Of a DNA stretch of 33,152 bases, positions 1-7,916 are shown one piece after another. Both the position numbers and the translations under genes were made by a program. The first letter of the stretch is position 1. Each line of letters begins with the position of its first letter. The notes under the pieces are model-generated. The model did no database searches and was not told the DNA's origin. It worked only from the letters and a program-made list of their open reading frames with translations. The stretch is from an uncultured Bacteroidales bacterium (GTDB lineage Bacteria > Bacteroidota > Bacteroidia > Bacteroidales > F082): contig CALEMB010000036.1 of assembly GCA_937902805.1 (NCBI GenBank), positions 1-33,152 of the forward strand, given 5' to 3'.

Positions 1-390
1 ATGCGTGATGCGAAGGTAAGTGCTGTCGCGATTTTCATCGTATTCGAAGTTGGCCCTGATATTACCTTCGCCAAGAGGGTTTTGGGCATATAGATAATAT
101 GATGTGTGCGAGCTGTCAGCTATGAATAATGAATCGGTAAATTGGAGGGTGGCGGGTGACATTTTATGGACGATGTCGCCAATGTAAATCGGGTAGTGGG
201 GGTGCTCGGGGTCATCTACGGCAATGAAAAGGTTGGTGATAATCTCCCCATTGCGTTGCTGCATCATGTTTTCCATTACAAAATAGTCGTAATTGATATG
301 ATGGTAAGGGATGCATCCCATATTGTCGTCTTGAGCTTGAAGGGTTGTCGCCGCGAGGGCAAAAAGGATGGTAAAAATTCGTGTTTTCAT
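1..390 (-). CDS. Secreted protein of unknown function, N-terminal 130 residues (truncated by window edge)
   Basis: An open frame starts with ATG at 390 and reads leftward for 130 codons to base 1 without a stop, so the 3' end is missing. The first 20 residues (MKTRIFTILFALAATTLQAQ) form a clear Sec signal peptide with an A-x-A-like cleavage site before DD. The mature part is rich in Asp, Asn, Tyr and His, has one Cys (C26) and contains no domain I recognise; its beta-rich look (IYIGDIV, YLYAQNP) suggests an extracellular protein. A -7-like box lies at 434-441. It follows the TPR regulator on the same strand, with about 190 bases and a hairpin between them, so it is probably a separate unit. 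Whether a T9SS tail follows cannot be seen. Confidence 0.7.
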   Translation of the reverse strand, partial: MKTRIFTILFALAATTLQAQDDNMGCIPYHHINYDYFVMENMMQQRNGEIITNLFIAVDDPEHPHYPIYIGDIVHKMSPATLQFTDSLFIADSSHTSYYLYAQNPLGEGNIRANFEYDENRDSTYLRITH

Positions 391-433
391 GTTGATGAGG
401 TTTTTGGATTTGTATATATAGTTATTTATTGCT

Positions 434-441
434 CAAAAGTA
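434..441 (-). promoter_or_regulatory. Putative -7 promoter element for the secreted-protein gene
   Basis: On the minus strand this reads TACTTTTG, matching the Bacteroidota -7 consensus TAnnTTTG, about 43 bases before the ATG at 390. No good TTTG is seen 19-21 bases upstream, so support is from the -7 box only. Confidence 0.4.
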
Positions 442-534
442 CTGTAAATTTAGTTTGGAATAATTCTGCATATCTATTATTGTTTTGGGGGTAAATCGAA
501 TGCAAATTTATGTCAAAGGGAGTTCGGTTGTCAA

Positions 535-557
535 GAAAAAACGAATTCGGTTTTTTC
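535..557 (-). terminator. AT-rich hairpin, possible terminator after the TPR regulator gene
   Basis: GAAAAAAC and GTTTTTTC form an 8-bp inverted repeat around a 7-base centre, about 25 bases past the regulator's stop codon. The minus strand ends the stem in a T tract. The rest of 391-582 is AT-rich and holds no gene that I can see. Confidence 0.45.
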
Positions 558-582
558 GGTTTTTTATCTAATAACTTGATTT

Positions 583-2466
583 TTAGTCGGTAAAAATGTC
601 GTTCAGTGTAATGGCTATTTTGTTGCCTGCACCCAAAATCTTTTGTAGACGTTTTTCGCGATCCCATATCGTACTAATGGATTTTTGTAGCAACGCGGCA
701 ATTTGCACATTGTCCAAACCAAGAAGACACAAATAACAATAATAATAGTCCTTTTCTTTCAGCTCGGGATGGTCTTGCCCCAACTGATCAAACAAATGGC
801 CATAATGGTGTAAGGCGGCTGCTTTGAGTTGCGCTTTTTGCGCATCGGTAAGCGCTATTGTTGCATATTCCGAAATTGGAATTGTCGATTTGATGGGATT
901 TTTCGTGTCGTTGCAGACGGTTAGAATGTGCTTGCAAATTGGCTCCTCTTCATAATTATCTGTGAAGCAACTGGCTTGAACATGAATTCCTTCAAAGCGA
1001 TTCTTGTTTTTTGTAGTCTTTTTCAGCTCGTCATTACTGCGTTTTAGCCTTCCAGCAAGAGCGGCTTGCTGGGTTTTGTGGGCTTGTCGCTCTACTTCTA
1101 TCTGTGCTTTCAGTTTTTGCTTTTTTCTGCGATTCTTGAAAGAAATTGCTATGATAGTTATTATTACTATTATTATCATCGCGAATGTAATCATTCTTTG
1201 ACGATTGGTTTGCTTCGTTATTTCCGTCTTATACCGTTTATCAGATTCATTCTGCTTGAATTCGGTATAACAACTAATCAACGATGATTTCAAGTTGCTG
1301 TTGTTTTCCTCTTGGTTTGCATAAGGAGCAAGAAAACTAGTGTATTCCGTGGCTTCAGCCTTCTCTCCTTTGGAGTTGCAGATTTCTACCAACCACTCAG
1401 CTGCCTGTTTCTTTAAACCTTCTTTATCAGACCTGCAATATACAAGTTTCAAATAATGACTTGCAGAATCAAATCTCCTTTCGTGGTAAAACACCTCGCC
1501 AATGTGTGAACATCTAACCAGATATTCTTCTTCAGAAACGGATTCGGTTAGCAAGCGATGAAGTTCTAACAATACAGAATCACAATGTTTAGTTCCGCTT
1601 TTGTATTCTAGGCAGATTTGGTGAGCAGTCATGTCTCTGTATAACAAGATTCTTTCATCATCCAAAACCTTCATTGCTTCATTGTAGTAGTATCTTGCGC
1701 TATCTAATTGTTCCATCATGTCATAATTGACTCCTATTTCACCAAGCATCCAGGCCTTGTTCGATTGGGATGATTCACTTTTTTGGAACCAAACTATTGA
1801 TTGCCTTGCAAAGAAAATGGCTTGCTCGTGAAGATAGAAACCTGAGTAAATAGTATTTAATCTAGTATAGTCCAATGCCAAGAAATGAGCCATGTGACCC
1901 TTTAGCATCATGATGCCAATATGCCCCTCCATAACCCCCAAAGCCTTAAAATATTCCTTGCATGCCTCCACCACGCTGTCGTGTTCATAATAGCCTACAC
2001 CATTAATATAATGGGCGCGGGCATCCAAGAAAAAGAGGGTGTTGTCTCGGTCAGGAGATTGCGGATCAAGTCCGCAATGACGCCAAAAGGCGTGAGGATG
2101 ATCGTTTAGGTTGAGGGTTAGGCTGTCGAAATATGTCACCGCCTCCAATAATTCCGTGCGGTTGGTCTGGGCGTAATCGTTTTTATACAACAATTCCGCC
2201 AACAACAGATGGGCGTAATGGCGGTTGTAGACGGTAGAGACTTGGCGCGCCGCGTCTCTACAGCAGGTGTCGAAATAGGGCAATAGACACGCCAATGCAC
2301 TATCAGGCTGCACCCACATCAGGCTGTCGACGGTGGCCAATTCGGGGGATACCATGGTGGGTAGAGACGTGCCATGGCGCGTCTCTACCACGTCATTGTC
2401 CCCTTTGGGCGTGCAACCAACCATTATGGCAAAAACCATAATCAATATGAAAAGGCATGGTTTCAT
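583..2466 (-). CDS. Membrane-anchored TPR protein with C-terminal helix-turn-helix-like domain (putative regulator)
   Basis: The 627-residue protein starts at ATG 2466; an upstream in-frame start at 2502 would place 12 hydrophobic residues before the signal. Residues 1-18 resemble a lipoprotein signal ending in MVGC (C18). Residues of roughly 60-390 look like TPR-type helical repeats. A hydrophobic segment lies near 422-441 (IIIVIITIIAISF), followed by a basic coiled coil (KKQKLKAQIEVERQ). The C-terminal 100 residues are helical and include a segment (NVQIAALLQKSISTIWDREK) that resembles a LuxR/HTH-like recognition region. This layout is common among Bacteroidota sensor-regulators, where a periplasmic TPR part is tethered to a cytoplasmic HTH; that role is inferred. 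Three palindromic repeats lie in frame in the N-terminal third (2058-2078, 2234-2261, 2361-2388). No partner kinase gene is adjacent. Confidence 0.7.
   Translation of the reverse strand: MKPCLFILIMVFAIMVGCTPKGDNDVVETRHGTSLPTMVSPELATVDSLMWVQPDSALACLLPYFDTCCRDAARQVSTVYNRHYAHLLLAELLYKNDYAQTNRTELLEAVTYFDSLTLNLNDHPHAFWRHCGLDPQSPDRDNTLFFLDARAHYINGVGYYEHDSVVEACKEYFKALGVMEGHIGIMMLKGHMAHFLALDYTRLNTIYSGFYLHEQAIFFARQSIVWFQKSESSQSNKAWMLGEIGVNYDMMEQLDSARYYYNEAMKVLDDERILLYRDMTAHQICLEYKSGTKHCDSVLLELHRLLTESVSEEEYLVRCSHIGEVFYHERRFDSASHYLKLVYCRSDKEGLKKQAAEWLVEICNSKGEKAEATEYTSFLAPYANQEENNSNLKSSLISCYTEFKQNESDKRYKTEITKQTNRQRMITFAMIIIVIITIIAISFKNRRKKQKLKAQIEVERQAHKTQQAALAGRLKRSNDELKKTTKNKNRFEGIHVQASCFTDNYEEEPICKHILTVCNDTKNPIKSTIPISEYATIALTDAQKAQLKAAALHHYGHLFDQLGQDHPELKEKDYYYCYLCLLGLDNVQIAALLQKSISTIWDREKRLQKILGAGNKIAITLNDIFTD
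2058..2078. repeat. Short palindromic repeat, ATTGCGGA family, in frame in the TPR regulator
   Basis: ATTGCGGA and TCCGCAAT form perfect 8-bp arms around TCAAG, and are read in frame as the peptide HCGLDPQS at about residues 130-137. From memory, this DNA and peptide recur in many Bacteroidota genomes as a dispersed palindromic element. Confidence 0.7.
2234..2261. repeat. Palindromic repeat, GTAGAGAC family, copy 1
   Basis: 28-base element with outer arms GTAGAGAC and GTCTCTAC and a GC-rich centre. It is translated in frame on the minus strand as RDAARQVS at about residues 69-78 of the TPR regulator. It shares its arms and length with the copy at 2361. Confidence 0.8.
2361..2388. repeat. Palindromic repeat, GTAGAGAC family, copy 2
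   Basis: 28-base element with the same GTAGAGAC / GTCTCTAC arms and a GCCATGGC-type centre. It is read in frame as ETRHGTSL (about residues 27-36), just after the lipoprotein cysteine of the TPR regulator. Confidence 0.8.
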
Positions 2467-2471
2467 GCCTA

Positions 2472-2479
2472 CAAAGATA
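2472..2479 (-). promoter_or_regulatory. Putative -7 element for the TPR regulator gene
   Basis: Minus strand reads TATCTTTG, a perfect TAnnTTTG match, only 5 bases before the ATG at 2466. If used, the transcript would be leaderless or nearly so, and the in-frame upstream start at 2502 would be excluded. No TTTG is found at 19-21 bases upstream. Confidence 0.5.
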
Positions 2480-2551
2480 CACAAAAAAAACAAACCTGAC
2501 ACCCGCCCGAAAACGTTTTGTTTTGTTTTGGTGTCAGATTTGTTTAAACCA

Positions 2552-2564
2552 GTCCCGTAGGGAC
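2552..2564. repeat. Short palindrome GTCCCGTAGGGAC between the regulator and rnfA
   Basis: GTCCC and GGGAC flank GTA. This resembles another short palindrome I recall as dispersed in Bacteroidota genomes. Only one copy is in this window, so repeat status rests on recall. Confidence 0.4.
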
Positions 2565-2605
2565 GTAGGATGTTAAGCAGGCGGATTTATCCCCTGCTCT
2601 TACAC

Positions 2606-2622
2606 ATGGCCGATCAGGCCAT
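2606..2622 (-). terminator. Hairpin downstream of rnfA
   Basis: ATGGCC and GGCCAT form a perfect 6-bp stem around GATCA, 12 bases past the rnfA stop. No T tract follows, so this may be a weak or Rho-assisted terminator, or part of a dispersed repeat. Confidence 0.35.
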
Positions 2623-2633
2623 ACATACACAGG

Positions 2634-3233
2634 TCATACAATCCCCGTAAATCCCATAAACGCCAAGGCCAAGATGCCTGCCGTAATCAGGGCGATAGGG
2701 GTGCCCTTCATGCCCTTGGGAGGCTCCATGAGGTCGATGTGCTCACGGATGCCAGCGAAGATGACCAAAGCCATGGCGAAACCGAGGGCGATGCCGACGG
2801 CATAGACGATGGACTCACCGAGGCTCAGCATGTGGGCCATGCCACCATAGTTGAACTCCTTGGTAACCACAGTCAGTGCCACGCCCAAGACGGCGCAGTT
2901 CGTCGTAATCAGCGGCAGGAACACACCTAAGGCTGTGTACAATGCAGGGCTGATTTTCTTCAGGATGATCTCCACCATCTGTACCAAAGCAGCGATGATG
3001 AGGATGAAGGCGATGGTCTGCAGGAAGGTCAGCTTCAAGGGGATCAGGATGTATTGGTTCGTCAGCCAAGTCACCAAGGTGGCAAGGGTCATCACGAAGA
3101 TGACGGCAGCGCCCATACCCAATGCAGTGGAGGTCTTCTTAGAAGTGCCCAAGAAGGGGCAGATACCCAGGAACTGGGAGAAGATCACGTTGTTGACCAA
3201 AATGGTCGATAAGATAATGATAAGGTATTTCAT
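2634..3233 (-). CDS. rnfA: Rnf electron transport complex subunit A
   Basis: This 199-residue polytopic inner-membrane protein is an integral subunit of the Rnf complex, which couples reduced ferredoxin oxidation by NAD+ to ion (Na+ or H+) export. The family-typical N-terminus is present (LVNNVIFSQFLGICPFLG), as is the paired later half-repeat (LPLITTNCAVLGVAL) that holds the conserved cysteine; these Cys residues are thought to bind an intramembrane [2Fe-2S] cluster with RnfE. About six transmembrane helices fit the usual topology and length. It is the last gene of rnfBCDGEA, 3 bases after rnfE. Confidence 0.95.
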   Translation of the reverse strand: MKYLIIILSTILVNNVIFSQFLGICPFLGTSKKTSTALGMGAAVIFVMTLATLVTWLTNQYILIPLKLTFLQTIAFILIIAALVQMVEIILKKISPALYTALGVFLPLITTNCAVLGVALTVVTKEFNYGGMAHMLSLGESIVYAVGIALGFAMALVIFAGIREHIDLMEPPKGMKGTPIALITAGILALAFMGFTGIV

Positions 3234-3236
3234 GGC

Positions 3237-3830
3237 TTAGTGACTTTCTTTTTTGAGTTTGTTGACGATAGCGATAACGAAGCCGAGGCAGATGAAGGCA
3301 CCAGGAGGCAGGATGAACACCAGGATGTTGGCCGTCTCGGGCAGGATGGTGAGGCCGAAGATGGAACCGCTGCCGAGGAACTCACGGATGCAGCCCAACA
3401 GCGTCAAGGCGAGGGTGAAGCCCAAGCCCATGCCGAGACCGTCGAGCAACGACGGGAACACAGGGTTCTTCGAGGCAAAAGCCTCAGCACGACCCAGCAC
3501 GATGCAGTTCACCACGATGAGGGGGATGAACAAGCCGAGGGTCTCATAGATGTCGGGCACGTAGGCCTGCATGACGAGTTGCACCACCGTCACAAACGAG
3601 GCGATGACCACGATGAAGCAGGGGATACGCACCTTGTCGGGGATGAAGCCCTTCAAGAGTGAGATGAAGATGTTCGACAGCACCAGCACGAAGGTGGTGG
3701 CCAAGCCCATCGACATGCCGTTGATGGCACTGGTGGTCGTTGCCAAGGTCGGGCAGCAGCCCAATAGCAGCACCAGGATGGGGTTTTCTTTGATGAGGCC
3801 TTTGGTAAAGGTTTGCAGGTTGTTACTCAT
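3237..3830 (-). CDS. rnfE: Rnf electron transport complex subunit E
   Basis: This 197-residue membrane subunit is a paralogue of RnfA. The diagnostic segments are the N-terminal NPILVLLLGCCPTLATTTSA and the mirrored LIVVNCIVLGRAEAFAS, each with the conserved Cys used for the membrane [2Fe-2S] cluster. Six hydrophobic segments are visible. Its start codon overlaps the end of rnfG by 8 bases, indicating translational coupling within the operon. Confidence 0.95.
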   Translation of the reverse strand: MSNNLQTFTKGLIKENPILVLLLGCCPTLATTTSAINGMSMGLATTFVLVLSNIFISLLKGFIPDKVRIPCFIVVIASFVTVVQLVMQAYVPDIYETLGLFIPLIVVNCIVLGRAEAFASKNPVFPSLLDGLGMGLGFTLALTLLGCIREFLGSGSIFGLTILPETANILVFILPPGAFICLGFVIAIVNKLKKESH

Positions 3831-4500
3831 TGCTTTGTCCTCCTTCCGTTTCGTTGTTCTCCTCGGCAGGAGCCTCTTCCATAACGGGAGCAGCTTCCTT
3901 GGCAGGAGCGTTGTTCATGTATTGTGCCTTGTTGGCCATGAAGGCTTGATAAGCCTTGTCAACCGCCTTCGAGAAGGCTCTCGAGGTGATGGTGGCCGCA
4001 GTGATGGCATCGACGTCGCCGCCGTCTTTCGTGACGGTCAGTTTATACGATGCGGGGTTCTTGTCGACGAACTGGTCCTTGAACTTGCCGGTCATGTTGG
4101 CGCCAAGGCCAGGGGTCTCGGCATGCGACAGCACCGAAGTGCCTTTGATAGTGCCGTCGGCAGTGAAGCCGACCATCATGTCAATCTTGCCGCCAAAGCC
4201 GCCTTCGCTGGTCTTCACGGCAGCACCTTGGAAGTTGCCGTTGGCATCGTAGGCCAGGTTGCAGGGGAAGGTCAAGTCGACACCCTCGTAGTTGTATTTC
4301 AGCGTGTCGGCTTTATAGGAGATCTCACCCTCCAGAGGCAACACGGCTTGGATGGCAGCCTCATTCTTCTTTTGGTCGACCTTGGCGATGGCATCTTTGG
4401 TCATGCCATACACCAAGCCAAGCACGCCGCCTGACACTGCTGCGATGACGAGCAGGGCAACGACCATATTAATCAATGTTGAAGGTTTCTTGTTAGCCAT
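3823..4500 (-). CDS. rnfG: Rnf complex subunit G, covalent FMN protein
   Basis: This 225-residue protein has one N-terminal membrane helix (about residues 10-32) and a periplasmic FMN-binding domain. The flavinylation motif D164-A-I-T-A-A-T170-I-T is present, with Thr170 the predicted site of phosphoester-linked FMN; Ala replaces the more common Gly of SGAT. The SHAETPGLG segment (about 125-133) is also typical of the family. The last 25 residues are an acidic, Ala/Pro/Glu-rich tail of no known role. ApbE, needed to attach the flavin, is not encoded in this window. Confidence 0.94.
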   Translation of the reverse strand: MANKKPSTLINMVVALLVIAAVSGGVLGLVYGMTKDAIAKVDQKKNEAAIQAVLPLEGEISYKADTLKYNYEGVDLTFPCNLAYDANGNFQGAAVKTSEGGFGGKIDMMVGFTADGTIKGTSVLSHAETPGLGANMTGKFKDQFVDKNPASYKLTVTKDGGDVDAITAATITSRAFSKAVDKAYQAFMANKAQYMNNAPAKEAAPVMEEAPAEENNETEGGQSNE

Positions 4501-4505
4501 GGCGT

Positions 4506-5501
4506 TTACTTTTTAGAGGGTTTAACGACACCGAACACCTGAGGCTTGAAGGCCTTGTTGATGAGCGGCGTTAATGCGTTCATAATCAGGATGGCGAACG
4601 ACAGTCCTTCGGGATAGGCACCCCACAGACGTATCACCACTGTGATGACACCGATGCCGAAACCGAATAGGAGCTTGCCTCGGGTGGTCATGGGCGAGGT
4701 CACCATGTCGGTAGCCATGAAGAAGGCACCGAGGATGAGACCGCCATAGACGAGATGATACCATGGGGCGATGTACTGCGTCGGGTTGACTAGATAGCAA
4801 ATGCCCGTGAAGACGAACACGGTGAGCAGGATGCTCAACGGCGTCCAGAGGTCGATGACCTTGCGGCAGAGGAGGTAGATGGCACCAAGCAGCAGGGCGA
4901 TGGCGCAGACTTCACCGAAGGCACCGCCACGGTTGCCTATAACCATGTCAAGGAACTGCATGTCGCCAGCTTCGGCCAACGAGCCGACGCCGGCCTCTTT
5001 CAGGATGCCGAGTGGGGTGGGACCCGTGACAGCGTCAGCGAAGAAGCCTTTCTCAAAGATGGGCGCGGCCTGCGGCCAGGTGGTCATGGCGGTCGGGAAC
5101 GAAACAAGCATGAACACACGGCCTACCAAGGCAGGGTTGAAGGGGTTCTTGCCCAAGCCGCCAAAAGCCATCTTGCCGATGCCGATGGCGACGACGGCAC
5201 CCACGATAACCATCCAAATAGGAAGGTTAGCGGGCACGTTGAAGGCGAGGAGCAGACCCGTCAGCGCGGCAGAGCCGTCGTTGATGGTCAAGGGGCCTTT
5301 GATGAGGAACTTCTGAATGAGCCATTCCGTCAGCATGCAGGCACCCACCGAGATGACGGTCAGCCTAAGGGCATACCAACCGAAATAGTAAATGGCCACA
5401 AGCAAGGCGGGAACCAAAGCGAGGATCACACGATACATGATTTTCCTCGTGTTTTCCGTCGAATGCACATGCGGCGAACCTGATATTGTGTATTTATTCA
5501 T
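4506..5501 (-). CDS. rnfD: Rnf complex subunit D, membrane FMN protein
   Basis: This 331-residue polytopic subunit of the NqrB/RnfD family is thought to form the main ion path. The start MNKYTISGSPHVHS is typical (SPH motif). The flavinylation motif is D156-A-V-T-G-P-T162-P-L, which places FMN on Thr162; Pro replaces Ala in the usual SGAT. GKNPFNPALVGR (about 117-128) is a family signature. It lies 4 bases upstream of rnfG and 31 bases after rnfC, the widest gap inside the operon. Confidence 0.95.
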   Translation of the reverse strand: MNKYTISGSPHVHSTENTRKIMYRVILALVPALLVAIYYFGWYALRLTVISVGACMLTEWLIQKFLIKGPLTINDGSAALTGLLLAFNVPANLPIWMVIVGAVVAIGIGKMAFGGLGKNPFNPALVGRVFMLVSFPTAMTTWPQAAPIFEKGFFADAVTGPTPLGILKEAGVGSLAEAGDMQFLDMVIGNRGGAFGEVCAIALLLGAIYLLCRKVIDLWTPLSILLTVFVFTGICYLVNPTQYIAPWYHLVYGGLILGAFFMATDMVTSPMTTRGKLLFGFGIGVITVVIRLWGAYPEGLSFAILIMNALTPLINKAFKPQVFGVVKPSKK

Positions 5502-5532
5502 AATTTCAAATTTAAGATTTAAAATTTAAAAT

Positions 5533-6888
5533 TCATTTCTGATTGCGTGCACGAATTATCGCGCCCGTCTTGGCTTTGCCGTAACGGATGTAGTCCAGCA
5601 GCGGGATGTTGGCGGGGCAGGTGAACTCGCAGGAGCCGCATTCGATGCAGTCCATGATGTGGTTGCTCTCGGTCTCGTCGAAGTTGTTCTGCTTGGCCAG
5701 TTTGTGGAGCAGGAACGGCTGCAAGCCCATGGGGCAGGCCCCTGCACAACGACCGCAGCGGATGCAGTTGGTCTGACGACGGTCTTGGGCCTCATCGATG
5801 GTCATCAGGAGGATGCCAGAGGTGCCTTTCATGGTGGGGAAGTTGGTGACCGACACCGACTTACCCATCATCGGGCCACCGTTGATGACATCGGTGATGC
5901 CTTCGGGCAGGCCGCCAGCGGCCTCGATGAGGAGGTCAGCGGGCGTGCCGAAACGCACACGGAAGTTGCCTGGCTTCTTGACCGACTTGCCCGTGACGGT
6001 GACAATACGCTCAATCAAAGGCTTGTTTTTTTGAATGGCCTCATAAATTGCGTATGTCGAAGCCACGTTGACGACGACGCAACCCGTCTCGATGGGCAGC
6101 TTGCCCGACGGCACTTCGCGTCCAGTGATGGCTTTGATGATTTGCTTTTCACCACCTTGCGGGTATTTGGTCTTCAAAGGTTGTACCTCGATGCCGGCAT
6201 AGAGGTCTTTATGTTCGTTGATGGTCTTGTCCAAAAGCTCAATGGCCTTCATCTTGTTAGTCTCGATGCCGATGATGCCTTTGTCGGTGTTGACGGCTTT
6301 CATCAGGATTTTGACACCCATGAGGAACTCTTGCGTCTTCTCCAATAGGAGTCGGTAGTCGCAAGTCAGGTAAGGCTCGCATTCCGCCGCGTTGATGATG
6401 ACGTATTCGGCTTTTTTGCCTTCGGGCACCATCAGCTTGACATGAGTGGGGAAGGTGGCGCCGCCCATGCCGACGATGCCGCATTCTTTCACCTTGTCGA
6501 TAATCTGCTTGGAGTCCAACTTGATGTCTGTCAGAAGTTCATCGGTCTCGATGACGCCCTCGACCCATTCGTCTTGCTCTTCGCGGTCGATGAAAACGGC
6601 GGGCTTGTAGTAGCCCGTGTGGTCCATCACCACGTCTATCTTGGCGACGGTGCCAGTAGCAGGCGAGTGGACGTTGGCCGAGATGAAGCCCTTGGCCGTG
6701 CCGATGAGTTGTCCCGTCAGCACATGGTCGCCTTTGTTGACGATGCATTCAGCCGGTGCGCCAAGGCATTGTCCCAGCGGGACGATGAGTTGCTTGGGCA
6801 TCGGAAAGTCTTGTATGGGCAGGTCGGCCGAAAGTTTGTTCTCTTCCGGATGCACGCCGCCCTTGAGGAAAGTCTTTATCGGGTTCAT
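5533..6888 (-). CDS. rnfC: Rnf complex subunit C, NADH-binding iron-sulfur protein
   Basis: This 451-residue peripheral subunit holds the NAD(H)/FMN site, related to the Nqo1/NuoF fold. The N-terminus KGGVHPEENK is diagnostic. GMGGATFPTHVK and INAAECEPYL fit the Rossmann-like NADH-binding region. Two [4Fe-4S] clusters are predicted from C375-x2-C378-x2-C381-x3-C385 and C414-x2-C417-x2-C420-x3-C424. The basic C-terminal tail is short, without the long Ala/Lys repeats of enterobacterial RnfC. Its start overlaps the end of rnfB by 4 bases. Confidence 0.95.
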   Translation of the reverse strand: MNPIKTFLKGGVHPEENKLSADLPIQDFPMPKQLIVPLGQCLGAPAECIVNKGDHVLTGQLIGTAKGFISANVHSPATGTVAKIDVVMDHTGYYKPAVFIDREEQDEWVEGVIETDELLTDIKLDSKQIIDKVKECGIVGMGGATFPTHVKLMVPEGKKAEYVIINAAECEPYLTCDYRLLLEKTQEFLMGVKILMKAVNTDKGIIGIETNKMKAIELLDKTINEHKDLYAGIEVQPLKTKYPQGGEKQIIKAITGREVPSGKLPIETGCVVVNVASTYAIYEAIQKNKPLIERIVTVTGKSVKKPGNFRVRFGTPADLLIEAAGGLPEGITDVINGGPMMGKSVSVTNFPTMKGTSGILLMTIDEAQDRRQTNCIRCGRCAGACPMGLQPFLLHKLAKQNNFDETESNHIMDCIECGSCEFTCPANIPLLDYIRYGKAKTGAIIRARNQK

Positions 6889-7829
6889 GCTGTGACGGTG
6901 TTTTCGGGTTTGACTTCAGTTTTCACTTCCACAGGCTGCGCCTCGGGTTTCGGTTGAGGCTTCACGACTGGCTCGGCACCTTCCAAAGCCTTAGGCTCTG
7001 GCTTGGGAGCGGGGAAGTTGACGGCATGGATGCTGCCACGAGGACATACCTTGGCGCACTTGCCACAGGCCTTGCACTTGGCCGGGTCGATGTAGGCGAG
7101 GTTGCCACGCATCTCGATGGCCTCGAAGGGGCATTCCTTCAAGCACTTCTGGCAGCCGATGCAACCCACCGAGCAGTTCTTGACGACCAAAGCGCCCTTG
7201 TCGGTGTTGGAGCAGCACACATAGACGCGACGGTCTTTCTTGCCACGCGGACGCACCTCGATGATGCCACGCGGGCAGGTTTTGGCGCACACGCCGCAAC
7301 CCACGCACTTGTCGGGGTCGACGACGGGCAATCCTGTCTCTTCGTCGATGTGCAATGCGTCGAAGTTGCACTTCTTCACGCAGTCGCCAAGGCCAAGGCA
7401 GCCTTTCGAGCAGCCGCCTTTGCCTGCATAAAGCGTGTTGGCGAAAGCGCAGATGTCAGCGCCTTCATAATGCACCTTGGCGGGTGAGTTCTGGCAGCTG
7501 CCATTGCAACGTACCACAGCGATTTTAGGCTCGAACGCAGCGGCGGTCAGTCCAAGGACGGCAGCCACCTTTCCCATGTCGGTGCCAGGGCAGGCGAGGC
7601 CGTCGATGTTGCCTTTCTCTGCGGCTTGCTTCACGCAGGCCTCAGCCAAGGCACGGCAGCCAGCGAAGCCGCAACCGCCACAGTTGGCGCCGGGCAGGCA
7701 GGCCTCTGCCTCATCAATCAATGGGTTCTCTTCCACCTTGAACTTCTGTGCCACGAAGAACAGAATCACGGCCAAAATGCCGCCCAGGACTCCGAGAACC
7801 AATAGGGAAATAAGTAAAGTGTTACTCAT
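6885..7829 (-). CDS. rnfB: Rnf complex subunit B, ferredoxin-type iron-sulfur protein
   Basis: This 314-residue subunit receives electrons from ferredoxin. It has one N-terminal membrane helix (about residues 5-28), then the RnfB Fe-S domain with the LPGANCGGCGFAGC signature (C50, C53, C58), followed by several ferredoxin-like CxxCxxCxxxCP motifs (for example CVGCGVCAKTCP, CIGCQKCLKECP and CKACGKCAKVCP). The final 45 residues are a Pro/Lys/Glu/Val-rich low-complexity tail. Bacteroidota RnfB is usually this longer polyferredoxin form, unlike the 190-residue enterobacterial one. It is the first gene of the operon, with a promoter about 40 bases upstream. Confidence 0.95.
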   Translation of the reverse strand: MSNTLLISLLVLGVLGGILAVILFFVAQKFKVEENPLIDEAEACLPGANCGGCGFAGCRALAEACVKQAAEKGNIDGLACPGTDMGKVAAVLGLTAAAFEPKIAVVRCNGSCQNSPAKVHYEGADICAFANTLYAGKGGCSKGCLGLGDCVKKCNFDALHIDEETGLPVVDPDKCVGCGVCAKTCPRGIIEVRPRGKKDRRVYVCCSNTDKGALVVKNCSVGCIGCQKCLKECPFEAIEMRGNLAYIDPAKCKACGKCAKVCPRGSIHAVNFPAPKPEPKALEGAEPVVKPQPKPEAQPVEVKTEVKPENTVTA

Positions 7830-7868
7830 TTGGATAGAATTTTGAGTTTGTTTTCGATTTTAAACCTG

Positions 7869-7899
7869 CAAAGATACGGATTCTCCTTTTTTCAACAAA
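7869..7899 (-). promoter_or_regulatory. Promoter of the rnfBCDGEA operon
   Basis: On the minus strand, TTTG (7899-7896), a 19-base spacer and TATCTTTG (7876-7869) match the primary Bacteroidota sigma factor consensus (TTTG, 19-21 bases, TAnnTTTG). The predicted start gives a leader of about 33 bases before the rnfB ATG, so rnf can be transcribed apart from rseC. Confidence 0.75.
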
Positions 7900-7916
7900 G
7901 GAAAATTTTTGCTTTT

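Noticed and set aside
166..447. Plus-strand open frame over the first gene
   Set aside because: It is antisense to the signal-peptide protein read on the minus strand, which has a better start and coding pattern.
3240..3662. Long plus-strand open frames opposite rnfE, rnfG and rnfC
   Set aside because: They lie antisense to well-conserved Rnf genes, have low-complexity His/Asp/Glu-rich translations and no promoter or family resemblance.
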